A stretch of 64,000 nucleotides of DNA from the NCBI GenBank assembly GCA_030731845.1, contig JANQTF010000186.1, forward strand, positions 46,339-110,338. The letters are read 5' to 3'. The position numbers and the translations under genes are program-made. This document shows, piece after piece, positions 1-6,744 of the stretch. Within the stretch, counting starts at the first letter, position 1, and every line of letters begins with the position of its first letter. The notes under the pieces were generated by a model that was not told the DNA's origin, searched no databases, and was given only the letters and a program-made list of their open reading frames with translations. Source of the DNA: Bacteroidia bacterium. Its GTDB lineage: Bacteria; Bacteroidota; Bacteroidia; J057.

Positions 1-873
1 TGGCACACCTTTGAAGCTATGCAGGAGGTGGCGCGGCCGGGAGACGAAGCTGGCTGGCGACATTTTGGGTCTTCGCAACGTGTAGCTTGGAAAACAGGTA
101 CTTCCTTTGGTTTTCGCGATGCGTGGGCGATAGGAGTGATTCCAGGATATGTAGTAGCAGTGTGGGTAGGAAATGCGGATGGAGAGGGGCGGCCCGGACT
201 TATTGGCGCGGAAGCTGCTGCACCCATCATGTTTGATGTGGTAAACGGACTTGAGAGAGCGCAATCCTGGTTTCGAATGCCCTACGATGATCTCCGTGAA
301 GTAGAAATTTGTGCTCAAAGCGGGCACAGGGCGGGGGAGTACTGCACAGATCGCGATAGCGCATGGATTCAAACAGAAGGTGCACAGACAAATCTTTGCC
401 CATATCATCAACTGATTTGGTTGAGCAAAGACAGGAGTCATCGTGTCCATAGTGATTGCGAATCGATAGGTGAGATGATTGGGGAGAAAATGTTTGTGCT
501 CCCGCCTGCACAAGAGGCCTACTACCAACAGGAGCATCCGGAGTACCGACCCATTCCGGGCTGGAGGGCAGATTGTCTCCACGACATTCCAGTGAAGGAG
601 AGCCCGCTTTCTCTGTTGTATCCCACCCCTCAGGCTCGTATCTACCTCCCTACGGAACTCGACGGTACGCAGGGAGCCCTTGTATTGGAAGCCAAGCACC
701 GACGGTCAGGGAGTCGGGTATTCTGGCATGTCGATGAATCGTATCTGGGAGAAACCAATGGCATTCATCAGCAAGTGATTCGCCCCGGTGCAGGAAGACA
801 TCTGCTTTCTATTGTGGATGAAGAAGGTAATCGTATCGAATGTGAATTCGAAATCATAGCCGAGGAGAAATAG
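1..873 (+). CDS. pbpC: Penicillin-binding protein 1C, C-terminal part (5' end lies outside the window)
   Basis: This is the last 290 residues of a class A penicillin-binding protein of the PBP1C type; the reading frame is open at base 1. The KTGTS box of the transpeptidase domain is visible (WKTGTSFGFRDAW), followed by the usual end of that domain with the WVGNADG and GAEAAAPIMF stretches. After it comes a Cys-containing linker and the PBP1C-specific C-terminal all-beta domain (BiPBP_C), roughly the last 90 residues. PBP1C enzymes sit in the cytoplasmic membrane and polymerise and cross-link peptidoglycan in the periplasm; family members usually carry an N-terminal glycosyltransferase domain, which would lie upstream. 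In many bacteria pbpC follows a large alpha-2-macroglobulin gene, which cannot be checked here. The stop is followed by about 750 bp without a gene. Confidence 0.93.
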   Translation, partial: WHTFEAMQEVARPGDEAGWRHFGSSQRVAWKTGTSFGFRDAWAIGVIPGYVVAVWVGNADGEGRPGLIGAEAAAPIMFDVVNGLERAQSWFRMPYDDLREVEICAQSGHRAGEYCTDRDSAWIQTEGAQTNLCPYHQLIWLSKDRSHRVHSDCESIGEMIGEKMFVLPPAQEAYYQQEHPEYRPIPGWRADCLHDIPVKESPLSLLYPTPQARIYLPTELDGTQGALVLEAKHRRSGSRVFWHVDESYLGETNGIHQQVIRPGAGRHLLSIVDEEGNRIECEFEIIAEEK

Positions 874-1623
874 GGCTGCGTAGTTGACAAAACTATTGTC
901 GAGGTTTTGTAAGGATTTTCCTTCAGTAACACCAATATTATATGTAAGGAAATGACTGGAAATGTGATATTTTTTATAAGGTTTTCCCGCTTTCTGGATG
1001 GGATGTCTTCAGGAGGAGCAATTGGTAGAGCTAGATGATGATGATGATCCTGGAATCTACTGTGTGGGCAATAATTAGGGTGGATATGATATAACATGTT
1101 GAAAATGAGATTAATAGTGAAGAAATGCCATCCACTCAAATGGGCAGGCTGTTTCTAATCATAGAGAATTAGTTTTGTCATGCAGGATTTTTGTTCAAGT
1201 TTCGTATCATAGGATTTAAGACCCCCAGTACTCGAAAGTCTTCATGTTAAATGTTGGAGGTTTCGGCGTATCGAATGGAATTTTCCAAAGAAAGGCTGCT
1301 ACTTTGAAATGAAAGGATTTGGGGATTCATGACACATGACCCACATCTTTTACATGTTGAATTGGGGGTAACATACTTCAACATGCGTTCCTGTCAGCCT
1401 AGAATCTGACGTTGATTACCGTTCCTGTTCTGCCTTCCCGACGGAAGTGCGTTTGGCTCCCCTTACTTATACAGGTAGGAAAAGGGAAGATATTTAAGAG
1501 GTTGCTCACCTTTGCCAAACCATTTTCTTTTCGGGAAGGTTTTTCTTTTTGAAATAATTGGTAAAGTGCCTTACAAAGTCGCACTTTTGCGAGCAAGTAG
1601 ATTTCCTTCACTTTGCTCTGTTT
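874..1623. other. Gene-free stretch of 750 bp between pbpC and the NRDE gene
   Basis: No reading frame here looks like a real protein; the short open frames have implausible composition and no family signature. The stretch holds a run of five GAT trinucleotides at 1034-1048, a 9-bp inverted repeat at 1353-1385, and a T-rich segment near 1545-1555. There is no clear T-tract terminator after pbpC. I see no tRNA-like or riboswitch-like structure. Confidence 0.5.
1353..1385. repeat. 9-bp perfect inverted repeat with 15-bp spacer
   Basis: CATGTTGAA at 1353-1361 is the exact reverse complement of TTCAACATG at 1377-1385. The spacer contains a G-run. The repeat lies about 240 bp upstream of the NRDE gene in otherwise featureless DNA. 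It could be an operator or an RNA hairpin; nothing else supports a function. Confidence 0.4.
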
Positions 1624-2391
1624 ATGTGTTTAATTGTATTTGGCCACAGATCCGTTCCAGGATACCAATTGGTGCTAGCAGCCAACCGAGACGAATTTCT
1701 CGCAAGACCCACGGCCAAGCTAGGTTGGTGGGAGGATGATCCCAATATTCTCGCAGGTCGCGATCTCAATGGTGGTGGCACATGGCTTGGCGTGAATAAG
1801 CGCGGTCAGTGGGCCGCTCTCACCAATTATCGCGACATGGCTACTACCAAAGCGGTAGCTCCCTCGCGAGGGGATTTGCCAATTATCTTCCTGAAAGAAA
1901 ATCTAACGGTGTTATATGGTTTGGAGCGGGTTGCCCCCGCGATGGACGCCTATAATGGGTTTAATCTCTTGATGGGAAATATTGGAGAGATTGGTTATCT
2001 CTCCAATATGGCTGATTCACCCCAACCGCAGATCCTCTCGGAGGGATTCTATGGACTGAGCAATCACTTGCTCAATACGCCTTGGACAAAGGTGACCAAT
2101 ACCCTGGCTACCTTCACTGAAATCGTGAAAGACGGCAGCATTGACGAGGCTGCGCTGTTTGCCATGCTGGGGGATCAGAGACTGGCTCCCGACGATGAGT
2201 TGCCAGAAACAGGGATAGGCTACGAAATGGAAAAACTCCTTTCCGCAGCCTACATCACCGTAGATTCCCGGCAGTATGGCACAAGGGTGAGAACCCTGCT
2301 CACTATCCGAGACGATGGCTTGGTAAACATGGTAGAGTGGGGGAGAGGGGAGCCTGAACCCGGCGTCAGATTCTCCTTTATCGCGTCATGA
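1624..2391 (+). CDS. NRDE (TANGO2-type) protein
   Basis: A 255-residue protein of the NRDE/TANGO2 family. The start was set at 1624 because the family begins with Met-Cys and a hydrophobic strand (here MCLIVFGHRS), and the Cys2 is the proposed N-terminal nucleophile after Met removal; the longer frame from 1558 adds 22 residues of unlikely composition. The diagnostic AANRDEF motif is at about residues 22-28, followed by the GGGTWLG and ALTNYR stretches, also typical. The fold is Ntn-hydrolase-like; no substrate is firmly established, and human TANGO2 has been linked to lipid and haem or acyl-CoA handling. The length is normal for the family. It is followed after 69 bp by an unrelated secreted-protein gene. 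Family assignment is confident; the biochemical role is not known. Confidence 0.88.
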   Translation: MCLIVFGHRSVPGYQLVLAANRDEFLARPTAKLGWWEDDPNILAGRDLNGGGTWLGVNKRGQWAALTNYRDMATTKAVAPSRGDLPIIFLKENLTVLYGLERVAPAMDAYNGFNLLMGNIGEIGYLSNMADSPQPQILSEGFYGLSNHLLNTPWTKVTNTLATFTEIVKDGSIDEAALFAMLGDQRLAPDDELPETGIGYEMEKLLSAAYITVDSRQYGTRVRTLLTIRDDGLVNMVEWGRGEPEPGVRFSFIAS

Positions 2392-2460
2392 TTCTAAGGC
2401 ATTCTTTTGATCTTCCACAATTGCCAACTAGCTTCATAGGTAATTGTAAAACAAGACCCT

Positions 2461-3492
2461 ATGAACCCCCTTCGTAAAACCATTGCAACCCTTTGGGTAC
2501 TCCTTTGTGCACATTTGATTTTTGCACAATCCCCGCTTTTTTCCGATGACAGCAAGCTGACCCTCACAATTGAGGGCGATCTGACTTCCTGTATCAATGA
2601 TCGTGGTGACGAGCGCGAATACCATCCTATTTCTATTACATGGCATCAGCCCAATGGCGACTCCACTGTGATTGACATGCAGGCCAAGGTACGCGGAAAC
2701 TTTCGCCGACAAAAAAGTACCTGCCAATTTCCCCCGCTCCGACTCAAGATGGCAGAGGAAAAAGTGATCGGAACCGTATTCGAAGGCCAGAAGAAGCTCA
2801 AGTTGGTGACGCATTGTCGTGGCAAAAATCAGGCATTTGAGCAGAAACTTTTCCAGGAATACCTGGTGTACAAAAGCTACAACCTGCTCACAGATCAGAG
2901 CTTTCGCGTGCGATTGGTGGAGATCACCTATGTGAACACAGGGAAGAAGCCTTATACAGAGATCCATCATGGGTTTTTAATTGAGGATGATGAAGACCTT
3001 GCCGAGAGAGTAGGAGGGAGGTTGATGGAGAATGGTACTGTACACCCGATGCAGGCAGATCAGGTTTCGGCAAATCGGGTCGCGCTCTTCATGTTCATGA
3101 TTGGCAATACAGACTGGTCTATACCCAATCGGCACAATATTGAGTTGGTGCAGCCAAGCCCGGGCACGCCACCGTTGGTTATTCCTTATGATTTCGATTG
3201 GTCTGGTGTTGTCGATGCTCCCTATGCAGAACCCAACCCGATGCTGGGACTCAACAGTGTGAAAGACCGACTATTCCGGGGTTTTTGTCGCCCGGAGGAA
3301 AGTTGGGCGCCCGTGTATGAGGCATTCCTGGCTCAAAAAGAAGCCATTCTTGCGTTGTATTCAGAATCGACCTGTCTGGAAAATGCAGAGAAGCAGCGCG
3401 CCATTCGCTACCTCGAAGACTTTTATGTCATTATTGAGGATCCTCGAAAGCGCAAGATGCAGATAACCGACATGTGCAGGACTGACAAGTGA
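2461..3492 (+). CDS. Secreted protein of unknown function, possibly of CotH/kinase-like fold
   Basis: A 343-residue protein with a clear Sec signal peptide (positive n-region, hydrophobic core, FAQ cleavage site near residue 23). The mature part has an N-terminal beta-rich half with the VRGNFRR stretch (about residues 77-83) and a C-terminal half with GNTDWS (about 217-222) and PYDFDWSG (about 242-249). The combination of an RGN-type motif, an N-D-W motif and a D-F-D motif resembles spore-coat CotH kinases and related secreted Bacteroidota proteins, but this is a resemblance seen by eye and not a firm family call. No sorting domain, lipobox or membrane anchor is present, so it should be periplasmic or released. 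It stands 19 bp upstream of the next small secreted-protein gene, so the two may be cotranscribed. Confidence 0.72.
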   Translation: MNPLRKTIATLWVLLCAHLIFAQSPLFSDDSKLTLTIEGDLTSCINDRGDEREYHPISITWHQPNGDSTVIDMQAKVRGNFRRQKSTCQFPPLRLKMAEEKVIGTVFEGQKKLKLVTHCRGKNQAFEQKLFQEYLVYKSYNLLTDQSFRVRLVEITYVNTGKKPYTEIHHGFLIEDDEDLAERVGGRLMENGTVHPMQADQVSANRVALFMFMIGNTDWSIPNRHNIELVQPSPGTPPLVIPYDFDWSGVVDAPYAEPNPMLGLNSVKDRLFRGFCRPEESWAPVYEAFLAQKEAILALYSESTCLENAEKQRAIRYLEDFYVIIEDPRKRKMQITDMCRTDK

Positions 3493-3511
3493 AATAAAAT
3501 CTAACGATGTT

Positions 3512-3973
3512 ATGAATGTTTCTTGTAAAATTACCTTTTCAGTCATGCTATTCATGCTGATAGGGTGGGGGACCCTGACTGCCCAGTCAGGTAATTCCGA
3601 CGAAGAAGTGCAACATGCAGTCGAAGCATTCTTCCGTGGAATGCAAACGGCAGACTCAGGCTTGGTAGCGCAGATAATGCCCCCTTCGTGCATCATGCAT
3701 ACTGTCGCAGAGCGCGTAGATGGGGTAGAGGTGGTAATTGGAAACCGAGATCAATTTGTGAAGGTGATTGCAAGCCCGCCCGCAGAATTAGAGGAAAGAA
3801 TCAATGGCCTCACCATACACCGCGACGGTCCGATGGCAACAGCGTGGATGGAGTACACCTTTTATCTTGATGGCAAGGCGCATCACTGTGGCGTGAATAA
3901 CATGGTGCTCGCTTTGCTTGAGGGGAGTTGGCAGATCATCTACGTCTCAGATACAAGGAGACCATGTAAATAA
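3512..3973 (+). CDS. Secreted NTF2-like (SnoaL/DUF4440-type) protein
   Basis: A 153-residue protein with a signal peptide (cleavage probably after LTAQ, about residue 25). The mature part has the layout of the nuclear transport factor 2-like superfamily: a first helix containing EVQHAVEAFFRGMQTAD, a strand with the buried His-Thr pair after PPSCIMH, a central DGPMATAWMEYTFYLDG hairpin, and a final strand ending SWQIIYVSDTRR. This is close to the putative lumazine-binding/DUF4440 branch that is common as secreted single-domain proteins in Bacteroidota. No catalytic activity can be assigned. It follows the preceding secreted protein by 19 bp and probably shares its transcript. Confidence 0.8.
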   Translation: MNVSCKITFSVMLFMLIGWGTLTAQSGNSDEEVQHAVEAFFRGMQTADSGLVAQIMPPSCIMHTVAERVDGVEVVIGNRDQFVKVIASPPAELEERINGLTIHRDGPMATAWMEYTFYLDGKAHHCGVNNMVLALLEGSWQIIYVSDTRRPCK

Positions 3974-4080
3974 TAGATGATATAATATCTAACACCGTTA
4001 TATTGTCAGCTTCATTGAGACAATCGTTTCATTTAGATATAATACCGAAGTCAATCCTACAGGTTGTTTACGCTGACTGT

Positions 4081-4118
4081 CCACACGTCCCTGTTTCCTT
4101 CCAAAAAGGGACGTGTGG
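4081..4118. repeat. 12-bp perfect hairpin (terminator-like, no T-tract)
   Basis: CCACACGTCCCT at 4081-4092 pairs perfectly with AGGGACGTGTGG at 4107-4118 across a 14-base loop. It lies about 110 bp after the stop of the NTF2-like gene. No T-run follows on either strand, so it may be a Rho-independent structure that lacks a tract, a transcript-end stabiliser, or an operator. Confidence 0.45.
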
Positions 4119-4191
4119 GGTGGTGTATGCCCGGGTTAAGGGGGATATTAAAAAGTATTCATCCAAACTCGCTTTAGGGAAGATCGACAAT

Positions 4192-4430
4192 TCACCATTT
4201 CCGCCCAAAGTCATAGTCGCCAGGGATTTGAGATTTTGCAATCCATTTCTTGTTAAAAGCCCATGCGCATTGCGTCAATCCCCTTTTCCGATTCGGCTAC
4301 TTGATCTTCCTCGTAGTTAAATTTCACAGCAGGTTTATCGCATGAATCGATTGCCGATAGAGTGGTGCAGTTCCTTGGCCCATTCTGCGCTACGAGCACC
4401 TTCCAGCGAGGCTTGGGTAGCACAAAACGT
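4192..4430 (-). pseudogene. Probable decayed gene remnant (three protein-like segments in three frames)
   Basis: Reading the minus strand, 4430-4335 encodes a 31-residue segment containing EGARSAEWAKELHHSIGN, 4336-4253 encodes 27 residues beginning KPAVKFNYEEDQVAES, and 4260-4192 encodes 22 residues containing IAKSQIPGDYDFGRKW. Each ends at a stop, but the segments abut and each is shifted by one frame from the last, as expected if one coding sequence acquired two indels. The residue composition is that of a soluble globular protein, unlike random translations of nearby DNA. There is no start codon or plausible promoter. I do not recognise the family. This is inference from composition alone. 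Confidence 0.38.
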
Positions 4431-4825
4431 AAAATTTACCTGATGCTGCCATATCTTAACTGGTGAATTGCATTGGCTATTTTTGTTTATTTTTTCGTAT
4501 TATCTAGTTTGAAAATAATATAGAAGTTCACAAAATGGTTCTTCTCGGTGAATCATAAACGGCTGGCATCTTCTTTTTGTATGATTCCTTTCATGTCCTA
4601 TTTGCCCCATAAGTGCTGTATTTGGCTGTATTATCGGCAAAGATGTGAAGCTGACTACTGAATGTCAGGATTTATTTCACATCCCAATAATGTGTAAGTC
4701 TTCCATAAAGCTCCATGAATACAATTTCGATATATAGGACTTACTTGTGGTTGTTTAATTCGTCTGTCAGAATAAAATACTGAATAGAGATAGTCGAATG
4801 AAACCCAGTAAAATATCCTAAGGCA

Positions 4826-6565
4826 ATGAAAAAACACATTCGTCTCATTTTCTCGCTCTCCTTGCTTGCTTTCGCTTTTGCCCCAGCCTTCTTGATGGCT
4901 CAACACTATCGAGGAATGCCGCCCATTCCTCAAGAGCTCGTCATCGACGAATCATTCGACTCCCCGAGCTATGCCTCATGGAATACATGGACACATAGCG
5001 AAGCCCAGATTTCCACGGAAGGGGGCAAGTACATCCTTACGGCGAGTTACAATAGTGAACTGGAGCATTGGCTCGATTTGCCGCTTTCAGCCAGCGAAGA
5101 CTATGAGCTTGATTTGAGCATTGCTTTGCGAAATAACGGCTCGGCATTGAGTAATTCATACGGATTCATCTTCGGCATGACCAACGACGGCACTCGTCTT
5201 GCCTTTACCATGGGGAGCGAAGGGCAGTATTCCGTACAAGAGCTGGATTCTCGTGGAGATGCTTTTGTGTGGCAGTACGATCACGCGCCAGAATTAATCC
5301 CTTATCGATTCCAGCAGTTTGTTGTGAGAAAAGTAGGAGATCAGGTGTCATTCATGGTAGATGGAAATCATATCTATGATTGGCACTATGAAGGAATATC
5401 TGGCGCGAGGGTAGGGATGATGCTGAGCAAGGGCGCCTCCGTCATGGTAGATCACCTCCGCGTCATGAAGCTTGCTGGCCCGGCAATACCGGATAGAGCG
5501 CCTACCGATATCCTCCTCACCGACCCCAATGTTGTCTGGGAAAATGGATTTGGACATTTTTCTACCGATATGAAGTCCTTGCAATTGCACGGCAAGATCA
5601 CAGAAAGAGAAGATTGGATGGCCTTGTGGATCAACGAGCAGTTTGTGCCGATCAAGGTTGATGGCTCATTCAGTTCCGATCTCACACTACTCACTGGCTC
5701 CAATGCCATTGGGATCAAGCTTTTGCTACCCAATGGTACGCAGCTTAAGCGCCAACTCAACGTTCAATATTTTGAACCATTGCCAGTGCCCAAACCACTG
5801 CCACAAGTGAGCATTGGAGAAGAGTATCAGGGCGGCACGGCGGCCCTTTCAGGAACAGGTCGCAACTTTCTCGTGCTCATCGGGGTCAACCAATATGACT
5901 ACTGGAACGACCTTCACAATGCGGTGAAAGACTGCGAAGACGTAGCCAAAACCCTCGTGGATCATTATCAGTTTGAAGCAAATTACGTCATTCGTCTTTA
6001 TAATGATGAAGCCAGCAGGGTAGGGATTCTTGAAACCATGGAATGGCTACAAGATGAGCTGTTAGCAGAAGATAATCTGCTCCTTTACTATGCTGGTCAT
6101 GGATACTATGATGAGCAAGATAAACTCGGGTATTGGGTGCCGAATGATGCCCGGATGGAAAAAGTGCCCGATTATATCCCCAACTCCACGATTCATGATT
6201 ACCTCGGCACCATTGACTGTATGCACACCCTCCTGATCGCTGATGCTTGTTTTTCTGGCTCCCTATTGAGCAGCACAAGAGGTAATTACAATGTGCAGCA
6301 GCGCAGCCGATGGGTATTTGCTTCTGGCGGAGAATATGAGCGCGTTTTTGATGGTGCCCCGGGAGAAAATAGCCCATTTGCAGAAGAAATGATCTCCTAT
6401 CTGATGGACAACAAATACCGCAGCTTTTTTGCCAGCGAAATGATCGAGGCGGTTTCTTCGGAAGTAACAGATCGCGTGAAGCAGCACCCAATTGGAAGCC
6501 CTCTTCTCAATGTGGGAGATCGGGGAGGCGTATTTCCTTTTGTTCCGAAGACTTCTTTTCATTAG
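4826..6565 (+). CDS. Secreted caspase-like (peptidase C14) protein with N-terminal LamG-like domain
   Basis: A 579-residue secreted protein. It starts with a signal peptide (cleavage near LMAQ, about residue 26). Residues about 35-220 form a jelly-roll resembling LamG/DUF1080 glycan-binding domains, starting with the DESFDS strand and ending in a VMVDHLRVMKL strand. Residues about 228-320 look like an Ig-like beta module. The caspase fold runs from about 345 to 565: strand NFLVLIGVNQY, catalytic His425 in YYAGHGYYD, and catalytic Cys475 in DACFSG, both intact. No sorting domain or lipobox is present, so the product should act in the periplasm or outside. Caspase-like bacterial proteases typically cleave after Arg, Lys or Asp; the substrate here is unknown. 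The gene stands alone and is closed by a strong terminator. Confidence 0.9.
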   Translation: MKKHIRLIFSLSLLAFAFAPAFLMAQHYRGMPPIPQELVIDESFDSPSYASWNTWTHSEAQISTEGGKYILTASYNSELEHWLDLPLSASEDYELDLSIALRNNGSALSNSYGFIFGMTNDGTRLAFTMGSEGQYSVQELDSRGDAFVWQYDHAPELIPYRFQQFVVRKVGDQVSFMVDGNHIYDWHYEGISGARVGMMLSKGASVMVDHLRVMKLAGPAIPDRAPTDILLTDPNVVWENGFGHFSTDMKSLQLHGKITEREDWMALWINEQFVPIKVDGSFSSDLTLLTGSNAIGIKLLLPNGTQLKRQLNVQYFEPLPVPKPLPQVSIGEEYQGGTAALSGTGRNFLVLIGVNQYDYWNDLHNAVKDCEDVAKTLVDHYQFEANYVIRLYNDEASRVGILETMEWLQDELLAEDNLLLYYAGHGYYDEQDKLGYWVPNDARMEKVPDYIPNSTIHDYLGTIDCMHTLLIADACFSGSLLSSTRGNYNVQQRSRWVFASGGEYERVFDGAPGENSPFAEEMISYLMDNKYRSFFASEMIEAVSSEVTDRVKQHPIGSPLLNVGDRGGVFPFVPKTSFH

Positions 6566-6636
6566 AAATACCTGATCCAATTAGCCAGAATTAGATATAG
6601 ATATTCATAGCTTTAATGTTTGCCTGTCAAGGATCC

Positions 6637-6676
6637 GAGCGAGGGAGAAATCCCTCGCTCACTGGTTTTTCCCCAG
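6637..6676 (+). terminator. Intrinsic terminator of the caspase-like gene
   Basis: GAGCGAGGGA (6637-6646) and TCCCTCGCTC (6651-6660) form a perfect 10-bp stem on a GAAA tetraloop, followed by a TTTTT run at 6666-6670. Confidence 0.75.
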
Positions 6677-6684
6677 ACCCAACG

Positions 6685-6715
6685 CAAAAAGCCCGGACCA
6701 AATGGCCCGGGCTTT
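6685..6715 (-). terminator. Intrinsic terminator of the DUF4397 gene
   Basis: AAAGCCCGG (6688-6696) pairs with CCGGGCTTT (6707-6715). Read on the minus strand, the stem is followed by a T-run at 6690-6686. It lies 30 bp after the stop of the minus-strand gene. Confidence 0.7.
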
Positions 6716-6744
6716 CATGAAAGAGAGGATGAAAGCAAGATCTC

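Larger units (their letters stand above)
3974..4825. other. Gene-poor stretch of 852 bp with an inverted repeat and a probable gene remnant
   Basis: No intact gene is visible. A 105-codon open frame on the plus strand (4003-4320) has implausible composition and is not called. The stretch holds a 12-bp perfect hairpin (4081-4118) and three frame-shifted, protein-like segments on the minus strand (4192-4430), listed separately. From 4440 to 4825 the DNA is AT-rich and appears to be the promoter region of the caspase-like gene; no TAnnTTTG box stands out in it. Confidence 0.5.

Noticed and set aside
1034..1048. Five GAT repeats as a phase-variable microsatellite
   Set aside because: The tract is short, lies in non-coding DNA and is a trinucleotide, so it would not shift a frame.
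1558..1623. Longer N-terminus for the NRDE protein
   Set aside because: The family needs Met-Cys at the N-terminus for its nucleophile, which fits the ATG at 1624.
4003..4320. 105-codon open frame on the plus strand
   Set aside because: Composition is not protein-like and it runs through a 12-bp hairpin and the opposite strand of a probable gene remnant; no family signature.
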